Positions 22,205 to 33,849 of a stretch of 64,000 bases of DNA are shown piece after piece. The translations under genes and the position numbers were made by a program. The stretch spans positions 147,515,164 to 147,579,163 of the forward strand of contig OZ038478.1 of the NCBI GenBank assembly GCA_964036315.1, read 5' to 3'. The first letter of the stretch is position 1; the number at the start of each line of letters is the position of its first letter. The notes under the pieces are model-generated. The model saw nothing but the letters and a program-made list of their open reading frames with translations. It did not search any database and had not been told where the DNA came from. The stretch comes from Acanthosepion esculentum (lineage: Eukaryota > Mollusca > Cephalopoda > Sepiida > Sepiidae).

Positions 22205-23680
22205 AGCCAGCTCACATACTTTATAACAATACGACAACATATACATTTATACTTTTCTATGAATATGTATCAGAATAACAGAAAACAATATATTTTTTAA
22301 GATTGTCGCACCATATCGCGAAATGTCGGGATTGATAATTATATAAAGAATTACCACAAATATAAATCGATCTTTATATACAGATAAATAGTTGTATATA
22401 AACTTAAATTAATGATAAATTCAAACATCTTAAACTCTGTTTAGTCATTCATTAGCACAGACACGCCAATATCCGATGATTCCTCTTGCTTCTTTTCAAT
22501 TCTTATAACCTGCCTGTGCTAAATCTTCCTGTCTGTCTTTTATCACTATCACTCTCAGTAATTTCAATTGTATTCTTTCGTATTCTAAGTATGCACACTT
22601 CCTTATAGTTCCTATATTCCTTAAAACCTTCTTGTTACGAGTAGGTTCTCTCTGTTGATATTAGCAGTTCGTAGAACGAAATGTTTGATTTCGAATCTCT
22701 TGTCCATCAGATTTTCCATTATTCTCTACCATATGAAAGATTATATATTGCATAAATTTCCAGCAGGCTTTTTGCTTGTTTTAAAACCATTTTACTATCT
22801 TTTTACATCTTTATTTCCTGAAAGTAATTCCTGATTTTTATTCAGTACAGATATAAGTTCAACGAAATTGCAGACAATGCGTGTGAACATTGCTTAATAA
22901 GAGCGCTGACATGAGCATTAATGGACTATTTCTCTACAATTTCACATACGGCAAACTTTTTCAAAACTTAGGTTCATCCCTACATTTTATCAAATACTTC
23001 TTCCATACAAATCCCAGTGATGGCCACCGGCATTATTGCTCTTTTCCTTACAGAACTCAACTATATTTCCCTGTGTACTTTGATGTCCATTAGGATCGAT
23101 CGATCGATCAATCAATCAATCAGTCAATCTTGAACCATTCCCGTTTATGACGCACAGAGGAGTACACTGAAAACTGGAAGGACAAAAACGAAATTGACAG
23201 AAAGAGAGAGAGAGAAAAAAAAACTGATTAGATTCGCATGAACATTATCAAGATTTCTTTCCTGACTCCAAACATCTTTAATGACAGAAAGTGGAGAATT
23301 TATTAACCGATCTCTTGACCTTGTCCAACCTAGCAAACAAGATACTAGGCGTGACCCGGACATGCTCTCTAACTCAAGGTATGGCGACGACCGTGTACAA
23401 CAATAAACAAATCCTGAATTACACATCCAGTTCGTGGTTATTGGCTGATGAGACTTTGTAGTCGACAGTTCTTACATGAATTATTAAGTATATGAGACTC
23501 ATTTCAACAAAGTTATATTCAAACGTATCATAATTTCATTTATCCAATGACTAATCGATTTGTATGTAGTAATACCTTTTCAAAAGAATACTTCGCCAAA
23601 TTGAAACATATTATAATGTATCTTCATAGAAATTAAAAAAAAAGGTTGCCAGAAATTTTAACACTAGAATTGAATTCCTT
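22205..23680. other. AT-rich DNA, no gene recognised
   Basis: Minus-strand translations around 22560-22760 vaguely resemble another LINE tail, but too weakly to call. A tandem of GATC/AATC units lies at 23095-23128. Confidence 0.4.
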
Positions 23681-23840
23681 CTATTTCTTTGAGAAGATTT
23701 ATTTTATTTCTTTTAAAATTATTCTGAGAATACCATGGACAAAAGATATTAGCAACGAGGATGATTTCAGAAAAATAGGATTATCCAAGGAAGTTTATAT
23801 TTGTAATCCAAAATTTGAAAGATCATCGGAAATCTAAACC
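23680..23840 (+). pseudogene. LINE C-terminal fragment
   Basis: The frame reads 'ILRIPWTKDISNEDDFRKIG', matching the RRMLRIPWTEHVSNEEVLRK block that follows the reverse transcriptase in the same LINE family as 21370-22200. Only about 50 codons survive. Confidence 0.65.
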
Positions 23841-23844
23841 CTAC

Positions 23845-25020
23845 AAGAGATGCTGAAGCTAAATAAAAAAGCAGGTATGTGTGTAAATGGGGGGGGTAGC
23901 GAGTAACAAATAACAATTGTGTGAATAAATGAATGGAAGTAAAAGGGAAAAAAGAGAGGTTAAAATGTTAAACTTTGAACAACAAAGAAATCGTGGTGCG
24001 CCATGATAGAAAAAAAACCCACTGAAAAGCCCGAATTGATAAATTCTTCAAGGTACTAGTCAGGTGCGTGCGAAAGAGGATTGTTCTTTGCTAAATCAGC
24101 ATTAAATATTTCTGTGTATGAATTTACAGAATGAAGTGTCTGGCTTTGGATATTTTGAATAAAATCAAAGATTTGGTTAGATACTAGTGACTTACTAGTA
24201 ATAATGCAATGCCGCTTTAAAAAACGATTGTACTGCATTATATTTCATTATTGTTTAGTTTCGATATTATAATATGGTGAAGATGGTTAGAAAGAATTAT
24301 AAAGACGCTGGAGTGTGTGTTACAGTCGTAGGATGGCCTTTGAAATAAAGATGATATCATGAAGAGATTTCTTACCTAATGTTAGCTACCCCACGTTTTT
24401 AACTAATGTTAGCGTCCTCAGTTTCTTCATTCGTTATCCAGTAGATATATTATAAACCTTAAATTATTTTCATATAGCAGAGAAGACTTAACAGTAAAGC
24501 CCTAAACAACTCCAAACAGCAAAACCTATTTCTCATGTTCATTTTTTAGCCAGAAGTATTAAAATCTCAACTTAATCTAAATTCCATCTGAATGTTAGTG
24601 CATATTATAGGTATTACATCCCGCTAACACTTGCCTGCGCAGTTACGGTGTTCAGGACTATATCGGTAAGGAAATGAACCCATACATTTCTATTTTTCGG
24701 CATATAAAGCAGTAAGTTTATTTGTTTGGGCAGCCGACTGATAAACTTCGAATCTAGCCGCGTGGTGCGTAACTTATACACTTTTCTAACAGTAACGTCG
24801 ATAAATATTTCCTTTCTTCTTCGGCTATCTGTATGCATATAGTATTTCATGTTTTATTGTTATTACTTATATAAAAATATATATATAAAATTCCACCACG
24901 CGTTGAAAACATTTTAATATATACATATACGTATACATATATATCACAAACAGCGATCACAGGTTGATAAAAAATCTACTCTGACGATCGACAGACCTAT
25001 TGAGACAAACGCACTCGCGC
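23845..25020. other. Unassigned AT-rich DNA
   Basis: No gene, RNA or known repeat recognised. Confidence 0.5.
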
Positions 25021-25021
25021 G

Positions 25022-25025
25022 CATA

Positions 25026-25104
<79 letters not shown>
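25022..25104. repeat. (TA)n microsatellite
   Basis: TA array with one interruption near 25043. Confidence 0.9.
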
Positions 25105-25108
<4 letters not shown>

Positions 25109-25410
25109 TGAATTATTTATAGAAAAACTTCTTTCGTTGTCCTGTTATTACCTGGATGTAAAAAGCAAATATATTTTCATACCTAATAATGTCTGTATGC
25201 ACAGATGAAAGCTTGTAAAAAAATAAAAAAAAAACTCATGCAACTGGAATTTATAAACAGGGATCATAACATTCATCTACAGGTTCGGGGTTAATGTCAT
25301 TTATTAAATTTGTTTGCGAAGATGTATTCTCGTCATTTATATCATTAACTTCAATATCTGTTTTATGTATGAATGATTCATGTAATGTAAATTGAACTGC
25401 AACACATACT

Positions 25411-25473
<63 letters not shown>

Positions 25474-25627
25474 TCCATTAACCATGTCCTGAAGAAGCGA
25501 AACGTCTGACGTCGACAGAATAACAAAAACAAAAACAAAATAAAAACAGTAAACTCACATATTCGGATTTTGCTTTGTCTTTTCCACATTTTCATCATAC
25601 CGTCGGATCTACATCCACACATTTGCT

Positions 25628-25716
<89 letters not shown>

Positions 25717-25764
25717 CTATGTATGTATGTGTGTGTGTGTGTGTGTCTGTGTGTGTGTGTGTGT
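25411..25764. repeat. (TA)n and (TA)n(TG)n arrays with a fossil hammerhead-like core between
   Basis: TA runs at 25411-25470 and 25632-25716, then TG to 25764. Between them, 25489-25505 reads CTGAAGA, three bases, then GAAACGTC. The hammerhead core bases are present but stem II is missing. Confidence 0.6.
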
Positions 25765-25769
25765 TACCG

Positions 25770-27000
25770 GAAACAAGTAATTGTCATGAAGGATGGTTGT
25801 TCAATAAATAAGAAGGGTTAAGTTCCCAATCATATGAACATAATGCAATATCAGCACATGTAAGAGTACAGATGCATAAATAGGAACACTAAACTTGAAT
25901 GATGCAAATATATCAGTGCTAGATATAGGAAACCTAATTACGAATATAAGATCGAGTTAATAAAATTGTGTTGTGGTTTGCTAACTATTAGATGATGCCA
26001 TTTCGTGTCATCAGGCTGCGATTCTTAAATTGTAGTAACTTGCAATGTGCGGTAAAATGATATTTCTGAATTCGGATATGCATAGCATTTATTTCAAATA
26101 TTGAGGCGCAATGAACTGACATATTGGTGTGGTTGACTTTACAGATAGATATATCTACACGTGTGTGCATATATTCGTGTGTTCTGGTTTAAAATATGTG
26201 CCAAAGAATAATCTATCTTCAATGGTAATGATAATGTTTCCTTGTAAGGAAATATTTGACATACTTTGACCTAGTAACCAGAAATTTCTAACATCTTAAA
26301 ACATTTTCAATAATCTTTCGCAAGTCTAGAAGCTGTTATCGCTGTCTCCGTTACTGATGGTGGTTTCCTTTCTAACCTTTTATTTAAAGTGGTAGGGAAT
26401 GTCATTATTTTGATTATGGTTATTTTTTCTTCCAGTTACATGTGATATCCATTTTATTTGCTGCTGCTGCTGCTGTTGAGTGCCACCAAGTTTTGTTCTT
26501 TCTGTTATCTTGTACACTTCTTGGTAATTATTTAGCATCAGTCAACGATGTTCGAAGGAAATTGTTTTTCACCAGGACTCATAGGCTCTTCTCTCGTTCC
26601 AAAATATTGAAATCATTGATCTGGGAATTCGCTTCTATACAGCAAACAGTTAAGATATTTCCGAAACTGTAGCGCCATGCCTGCATGGCGCTACCGTTTT
26701 CAGAGATAGTCTCACCTAAATGCAAATTGTTACAAAACGAAAAGATTACACTGAAAAATCGTTTCATGACCTTAAATAAATTATATTAAACTAAATTATT
26801 CAAACCTGCCAAATTCGAAAAATATCAAAGAGGTCTATCTCCTTCTGAATCAAAATTACTATCATAACATTTATTTCAATGTATTTTTTAGTTGATTACA
26901 TTTTGATACATTCCCTTTTCATCCAACAATGATTATCGAACAATATTTCTTATTATCTTCCCATTGAATTGCTAGGAAAATATTTATTTGCAAAATAATA
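25770..27000. other. AT-rich DNA with one short hairpin
   Basis: Contains the GC-rich hairpin at 26663-26700, listed separately. No gene is recognised. Confidence 0.5.
26663..26700. repeat. GC-rich near-perfect palindrome
   Basis: The 12-bp arms GTAGCGCCATGC (26669-26680) and GCATGGCGCTAC (26683-26694) are exact with a 2-nt centre. Beyond one mismatch the pairing continues 4-5 bp (gaaac / gtttt). It stands out from its AT-rich surroundings. Confidence 0.85.
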
Positions 27001-27351
27001 TCAGCAAATCCGGCAAAACTCGTGGGATCTACCTCCTGTTTGTGGACAGAAAATGAACTGACAAGTACGCAAAAAGAATGCATTTACTCGCCGGTTATAT
27101 TCAAACTATACAACAAGGCTCTGCAAAGGGAACTAGAATCCATAAAATAAATAGCGGGCACAATTTTAACAATATACGCAGATGATACTCAGTTGATGGC
27201 ATGGAAAGAAAGAAAACATTAGTAAAGGAAAGCGAGGGATCAAAACTCACAATGAAGAGGACAGGATATTATGGTATTTAGCATGAGGAATAAACTACGA
27301 TACGAGCTGTGAACTGGAGACGTCAGAATGAAGCCAGCATAGAAATGTAAC

Positions 27352-27840
27352 TGTTATGGTCCAAGGTTCGGACCAAGGAAGATCCACACGAACACAAGTG
27401 TAGAAATAACAAAGATATATTACACAGAATAATAATAATACAAGATGTGGAAGGTATGACTATCAGTCAGGTTTGGAGGGAACTATTATCGGCTCGACTC
27501 GATTCCGTCTCGATATTTAACAACCCTCCCACGTGGGTCGAATGTGGCACAAGGCCGGTTTAATGTGGGCTCCCCGAGCCCGTAGGATCGGCCAAAAATA
27601 TGCCCATTTAGAACCCGTATAAACGGGTTCAGGGACTGTCTACCTCCCCGGACGAAACTTTGCCCTTCGGCAAAGCCTCGTCCGGGTTCCTCTCTGCCAA
27701 AGCAGAGAGCTCGACAGAAGTCGCAAACAGTCAGAGACTGCTCATGACTCGATTCCGTCTCGTCCCTCTCTCTTGAGAGGCGCAGTATTTATGGTGTCAG
27801 GAAGAGTTCATTCTGTCGTCATACGTTAACTCCCATAACA
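27352..27840 (+). mobile_element. Solo long terminal repeat, 489 bp
   Basis: It begins TGTTATGGTCC and ends CCATAACA, so it has the TG...CA ends and short inverted termini of retroviral-type LTRs. It is flanked by gtaac (27347-27351) and gtaaa (27841-27845), a 5-bp target duplication with one mismatch. The plus orientation is arbitrary. The same repeat occurs at 45509-45738 with 250 bp less inside. A 17-bp string, gactcgattccgtctcg, occurs at 27496-27512 and 27746-27762, bounding the extra segment. No internal gag-pol lies next to it. The LTR is GC-rich compared with its flanks. Confidence 0.85.
27527..27709 (+). other. Cluster of five stem-loops inside the LTR
   Basis: In order: CCCACGTGGG near 27528-27537; GGGCTC-ccc-GAGCCC at 27567-27581; GAACCCG-tataaa-CGGGTTC at 27611-27630; a 40-nt hairpin at 27647-27686 with stems CCCGGACGA/TCGTCCGGG and CTTTGCC/GGCAAAG and loop CTTC; CTCTCTGC-caaa-GCAGAGAG at 27690-27709. 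All stems are perfect except one 2x2 internal loop. The function is unknown; such clusters could be transcript packaging, dimerisation or 3'-end signals. Confidence 0.8.
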
Positions 27841-28679
27841 GTAAAAATCAGGAAATTGTCATAACAGACAACTGAAATGAGACACAGAATTCTTAAGTAG
27901 CACTGGAATAGCGAAACAAGCTTTCCAAAAATGTAAAGTGTGAGAAACAGCAGAATTACACTAGAAACACAAAAAGAATGCTGAAATTATAAATACTACA
28001 TATATATGTCAATGAATGACTGGAAGACCTGACACAATAAAGCCTTTGTTCTACAGAAGGATGCTGAGAATACTGGGGACAAAATATCCGAGAAAATAGA
28101 AAATGTTAAGGAAAACGGGAACAAACATGTAACTTGTACATAGAATCAGAATGAGACAGATGAACTTTCTCGGAAAACAAGGAAATACGGACTTGGAGAA
28201 TTTGACACTCATATGAAATGTCATGAACCTAGCTAGTGAGCTTTTGTAATCAGATGGCAGGACATCGGCTGAGAGTGATTGTAAGTGGATTGTAAAGCGT
28301 CCATACCATGCAATGCCTGAATTCTTATTAGTAATAGTCCAAACGCCATGAGAATGAATAGAAAACATGTATTTACAAAATAAATAAAAGTCTCTTTGTA
28401 AACTTATAAGTTCACCAATAAACAATGTTCAGTGTTGTTCTGCCTAGACTCTTTTTATTGAGACTTTTCTTTACGTAGTGGCAGCTGTGGGTTAACGGAT
28501 AAGACATGAAAAGATCAAGGTGAGTTAAAGCGAAAGAATAATATTTACGGCATAGGTAGATTTTACATTCTGAAGGCCTGAACACTGGTCCGCTTGGAGG
28601 CAACAATTTTTAGGTTTTTTATTTGAATAAGAAATCGCTCAAAGTTCAAATCGGCACGCATATATATTATATGGAACCT

Positions 28680-29250
28680 GTGGCCGAGCAACTACATGGA
28701 TCCTTCAACATTTATATAAACTTGACCAACCGGAGACTCCGTTAACAATATCACTCAGAACATCAATCATTTAATCTTCTCTTGTATAATTTGTCTTTTA
28801 GTTATCAGTCTTAAACCTCATTCCGCCAACCAATTTATGATTAAATCTCACTAAATAGGTTAAGCGTTGTTTTCTTCTCTCCCGCTTGCCTTCAATCTGT
28901 CCTGTGAGTTATCAGATTTCTAATCCCTCTTTCCCTAGAAATGTCAACTGTCTTTTCCCGATAGTTACGCCTTCGTCGTTGTTTGTATGGACGGGCCGTG
29001 GTCTCCTCAGCATCCTTCTGTAGAACCACATTTCTGTTGCTTCAAATCTCTTCTTCATCTGTGAGGAGATTGTTCAGTATTACACAGCCACATATAGATT
29101 GGGTGATATTACGGAACAGTCCAGTACCTTTTTTCCTTGTTTTTAACGAAAATTTCCCGTTTCTTAAATGTCTGCATGATTTTTTTAAATCCTTCTTTGG
29201 CTATTCAAGCGCGCCTTCAGATGTCAGTATCGCATATTCGGTCCTCTGTT
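28680..29250 (-). pseudogene. LINE C-terminal fragment
   Basis: Minus-strand frames read 'CDTDI' then IAKEGFKKIMQTFKKREIF near 29200, 'NRNVVLQKDAEE'-type decayed RRML region near 29010, and RRKQRLTYLVRFNHKLVGGM near 28870, then MRFKTDN. This is the same family tail as at 21.4 and 27-28.3 kb, with several frameshifts. Confidence 0.65.
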
Positions 29251-29259
29251 AAAACGCTT

Positions 29260-30650
29260 CATTGACGGCACATAAACAAGGTAAAAGAACTTCGAGAGTC
29301 TGTTTTAAACACACCGCTGTCGGAGACCTATGAGAAAATCAATTGCAATTAATACAGTTACTGCTTCAGTTTCATAATTAATATTCTTTTGGCAGTAATG
29401 AATTCTAGTTTTATATTTATTTATAATCCACCTTTGTTTATTTTATTAAGCTATGTAGAATATTAAGCATAAAAAGTTAAGAAAAGAAAGAAGTTTTCGA
29501 ATAACATTCGGAAACTCGTGAGGAAATTAATAATAGTTTTTCTTTTCACTTCCATACGGTAAATTACATTTGTTGAAATCTTTTTCTGTTATTTAAAAAA
29601 TATTTTCCATCATTGCCGTGCCAAAAAATAATATTTATAACCGGTATGTTATTCTCTTGAATTACTGGAGCCAATGCCATGTTGGATGCTAGAGAAAAAA
29701 TTATTCTCGTCGCCATAACGGTGTAAAACCGACGAAGAGCTGTTAAGCGTTGTAGGTGATAAGTGAGGAACATAGACCTATAGCCATGTTGCATGTCGTC
29801 ATATGACTTAGTAAACAAACACTGTAAAAATTTACTAACAATAAAAGGAAGGAAGATATATGCAAATGAATAATACTTTCTGAAGTAAAGAAAACAAAAT
29901 AAAAATAAAATGAAAAATGCGTCGCTTCTTAGAGCATAAATGTCATGATGTTTAAAAACATCATTCAACATTGTTCCTCTTGAGTGTAAACAAACGTTTC
30001 TCTCAGAGAAATGTTCATAATTTATCAATTTTCTTGGTGATGGGAAAAAAGCAAAACCAATAAAATCGAATGATAAATGAAAACCCAAAATAATACGTGG
30101 AAACATTGATGGCAAATTAAAGTCAACAGGAACAGTGAACTACAGAATGACGTGGGGTGAAAAAGAAAGTAAAATTATGTGAAACATTACGTGTTCTGAA
30201 GAAACAAGTAAAAAAAACTAATAAAAAAAACTAGTTATAATGCGTTTATATATGTGCGTGGGGAATAAAAGGAAAACGTAGATCGGGTGTCTTGGGAGGA
30301 TAACTTTTTGACTGTACGGCTGAGTATCAAAATTTAGCAGTAATAATGAGTAAACTATTAAAATTAGAATGAGCGTAAGTGATCATATAAATGATTACTA
30401 TAATTATATATATATATAGTTATAGTCATTTATATACATGCATACACAAACGCACACACATACACATTTATATATAGTGCAGCAGAAATATATCCCTGAT
30501 AATGGTAAGGCATTATTGACAGTGGTGTCTTCATCTACCTAATTTATTTCTATTATATGGGAGTTATTTCTGCCGCACCCTACACACACATATGCATAGA
30601 TTTATATAGTTACCTACATCTAAGAACACCTTCTTCCGATATTATTCACT
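29260..30650. other. AT-rich DNA with one unassigned open frame
   Basis: Apart from the frame at 29564-30115, no feature is recognised. Confidence 0.45.
29564..30115 (-). CDS. Unrecognised open frame, about 180 codons
   Basis: This is the longest microsatellite-free frame outside transposon sequence. The first ATG is four codons inside the frame. It is rich in Phe, Ile and Leu, with a hydrophobic stretch near the middle (FFILFLFCFLYF, YSFAYIFLPFIV). I recognise no family. In DNA this AT-rich, a frame this length can arise by chance and codon use looks unselected. I would treat it as probably not a gene. Confidence 0.15.
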   Translation of the reverse strand: MPSMFPRIILGFHLSFDFIGFAFFPSPRKLINYEHFSERNVCLHSRGTMLNDVFKHHDIYALRSDAFFILFLFCFLYFRKYYSFAYIFLPFIVSKFLQCLFTKSYDDMQHGYRSMFLTYHLQRLTALRRFYTVMATRIIFSLASNMALAPVIQENNIPVINIIFWHGNDGKYFLNNRKRFQQM

Positions 30651-30651
30651 C

Positions 30652-30754
<103 letters not shown>

Positions 30755-31069
30755 TTGTGTTTACTCATATACACCTATGCGCATATAAATGTAGGCATAC
30801 ACATACATGAGATAAAATAATTCATATTGTGCGAAGATGATTTACTTTTAAAAATAATATCCGTCCTTACCAACAAAATTAACCGAGATATTCACCTTAT
30901 TAATCTAAACCGGTCATTATAACCAAAATAAAATGTGTCGTAATTATTTTATTCGGTTATTGTGGGGCTCATCGGAAACTTGAATAGCAAGAAATCCTGT
31001 CGGTTTTCGGTTACTTAATTGCTATTTCCTATTTATGTCCAGTTATGTTCAGTGCACATGCTTATATTT

Positions 31070-31490
31070 TTCTTCTCTTTTCAGTTGGCGACAATGGCTC
31101 TCCACAATTTCCTATCATTTGTAGTTCGTCTTACTATCCATAAACTCTCGTGATGTAGTTTTCTTTTTCCGCCTCTGCCTCTCTTGCTTTCGTTATGTTT
31201 TTGTCAACTTCTACAAATCTGCTTTCCTTATTATAAGCGCTGGAAAAGTAAAGTTTATTTCTAATCCTATGAAAAAATGTTATTTTAATGTTCTCATTTT
31301 CTCTAACACTTCCTACGTTGCATTCAGAGAATGGTAAGCATCGTTCTGTAAAACTACATCTGTTGCATTTTACTCCTAATGATGAGGAATATGAGGAAAT
31401 TGTCAAACATTCAATGCCATATCGGAGGGTTGATATTCGTCTTCTCTTTCTACTGAAGTATTCCTGTTTCTTAACGATCGGCTTGTGTAT
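31070..31490 (-). pseudogene. LINE C-terminal fragment
   Basis: The minus-strand frame starts RYGIECLTISS, the decayed YGSECWTISS block. In another frame follow MWFYRTML-like residues. Near the end come EAEAEKENYITRVYG and then IVESHCRQLKRE, matching the K..GRQRE.Y and R..W/ESH blocks of this LINE tail. It is dead, with frame changes. Confidence 0.5.
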
Positions 31491-31494
31491 GGCA

Positions 31495-33070
31495 TGTTCC
31501 ATTATCTGTACGATATTTAGGCCATTTTAATGTATGTATTCCTTGGAGATATCGACAATCCACGTTGGGGTTATGTATAAAACCGATAGTTAATGCTAAT
31601 TGTAGGAAATGGTTAATAAGTTTCTTTATATAAATCTATGCAAAACTAAGTATGCTATGCATGAAGGTAGACATGGAATATTAGAAAGAAATAGTATTGA
31701 ATACAAGAAAGATTGGTGACAACCTCAGCTAACAAGCAAATGTGTATGAGAATCGCACAAAATATTTAAAATGAAAATAAGGATTACAAAATATTCACTG
31801 AGCATGTGAGGATAGATCGTTTTGAATTCTATCTCTGGAATATAAAAGACAAGTTAAGAATTTCAAAAGATAGAAATGAAAACTATGTATATGAATATGA
31901 TGAAACAAGTATGGATTGTAAATTATGTAAAAAATGACTCAAAGTCGCACATATATTTTAAAAGTTATACAAGTGGAAATATAGTTAGAAAGAATGATAT
32001 CCAAAAAATCAGAGCTAAAATGAAACTGAAGATCGGAAGTATAAGTAGAATTCTCTTTAGTTATCAAACGAAATAAGTAAAACGTTATTTTATATACAAA
32101 AGTAAAGAATATGGTTCAATACAATTTGAAAATAGCTAAGCTTACGTCTATTTAAAACATTTTGATACGTGTTAGAAAGACAAAAATAATACTTAAAATC
32201 TCATTTTATATTTAGAAATATTTCTTTGTCCAGAATTCCATCTATCCTCTTTATTAGGAATAAGTCTGATTACTTTACAAAGCGTCTTTGAATCAATAGT
32301 AACAGTTATGAAAGAGTTCAAGACTTTATTCTGCAGAGATTTCAATTATAAGCCATCGAACTTTGGGCGGTGACTTGCTTACTTCAATATACTTTATAAC
32401 TGAAAAGGTCCACCATTTCCAAATTAAATAAAGAGAAACATTATACCTCACCAGATTTCGCAAGATGTAGGTTAGATTCAGGACAGATATGGATTGTTTG
32501 TGAATTCGTTTTATATTTTTAATTAGTTTGGTTTTCTTCTTTTTTTGTTTTGTCCTTACTGTTTTTTTTTTCGTATTTAGAACTTCCATAAATAATATTT
32601 ACTACGAAATAGCTTAAAGGATGTAAGAAAAAAAAATAAACGTACAAATCTAAGAATAACAAACGTTCTCGATCTGTCTCACTTCTTAACATTTGACCAA
32701 AAGAAAAACATATATTTGAAATTCCTTCTTGGGTGGACTAAAATCTTCAGCACCCATTTATATATTATTTAAACATCTCAGTCTTGATTTTTTATCAGTT
32801 CAGATGAAAAGATGAAAGGAATGATGAAAAATATAAACCAGAATGTACATAAAAATATCCAGAAAATGTTGTTATAAAATTTGTGAATATTCACATCTAC
32901 ACGCACAGACTGGCCCATGTGCACACATATATAAGTGATTATAATAGAAAAATTTTAATGTTTTTATTACAATCTCTTATAATAAGAATATATTGACATT
33001 TTGTTCTACTTTGTATTGAGCACATTTTAAAAGGTAAATGCTACGAACTATGTGTTTTACAACATTTGTG
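31495..33070. other. Unassigned AT-rich DNA
   Basis: No gene, RNA or known repeat recognised. Short open frames only. Confidence 0.5.
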
Positions 33071-33075
33071 ATCTC

Positions 33076-33320
<245 letters not shown>

Positions 33321-33592
33321 ATAATAAAAATATTCTGATTTGTTGCTTATTATCTTGTAATTATTTCGGTAAATCGATTCCTTGATAATGTTTAAAAAGG
33401 CGTGTTATATCATGGATTATTTTTTATAAGTGTTTTAGAGAGATGATATTGTTTTGCATTTAATGCAAGCGGCTTGTAGAATTATATTTTTGGTTGATTT
33501 TCAAAACTGGATCCTTTTCTTATTCACGGATAAGCTCTTTGGTGTCGTTATTGAAGAACGAGAGAAAATCGACGTGTTGTTACATATTTCTT

Positions 33593-33640
33593 TTATTCCA
33601 AGTACTTTCGACGTAGCACAATGTCATCATCATGGTATTG
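33593..33640 (-). ncRNA. Hammerhead-like motif downstream of a PLE endonuclease
   Basis: Minus strand: ATGATGA at 33624-33630 (canonical C3 is A), stem II of GAC/GTC, GAAA at 33606-33609. Stem III is the loopless palindrome AGT/ACT followed by T, so the scissile triplet would be CTT. Flanking CC/GG could start stem I. It lies about 210 nt beyond the stop of the PLE endonuclease on the same strand, as does the motif at 9823-9867 relative to its PLE. The core change probably weakens or abolishes cleavage. Confidence 0.45.
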
Positions 33641-33849
33641 TTCATTATTGTCGAAGACAAAATTGTTGTGTTCATCTGAAAGTTAAATCTTTTACTTGTG
33701 GAGTGAAGAACGCCGAGTCAGTGCGTGATAGCTGACACTGTTTAAGGGGAGGTAACTAAGTATGTTTGTGGAGAGTTTTTACGAAATATATAGTTAAAAA
33801 ACTATTAGTGCAAACCTCGTCATTTCAAACTATCTATTGTACACATTTT

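Larger units (their letters stand above)
27005..28290 (+). pseudogene. LINE reverse transcriptase remnant split by an LTR
   Basis: Left part 27005-27351: 'FKLYNKALQRELESIK', then TIYADDTQLMAW (motif C, YADD intact). Right part from 27841: GIAKQAFQKCKV, 'FYRRMLRILGTKYPRK' near 28050, then RMRQMNFLGKQG and the charged tail to about 28290. The order matches the family seen at 21370-22200. The long terminal repeat at 27352-27840 sits between the YADD part and the GIAK part. The frame also has stops independent of the insertion. Confidence 0.75.

Noticed and set aside
22560..22760. Another LINE C-terminal fragment on the minus strand
   Set aside because: Only scattered residues (KVLRNIG, LLRVIVIKDRQEDL) resemble the tail. 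Below what I can support.
23445..23470. CTGATGA with a perfect GACT/AGTC stem II, hammerhead-like
   Set aside because: The next bases are GACA, not GAAA, and no cleavage triplet with stem III or stem I is visible.
24056..24238. 60-codon frame with an apparent conserved feel (NSYTEIFNADLAKNNPL)
   Set aside because: I could not tie it to any family with confidence, and it has no supporting neighbours.
25489..25505. CTGAAGA...GAAACGTC as a working hammerhead
   Set aside because: All core bases exist but only three bases separate them, so stem II cannot form. Kept only as a fossil note.
28051..28425. 124-codon minus-strand frame as a gene
   Set aside because: It is the antisense shadow of the plus-strand LINE tail FYRRMLRILG.
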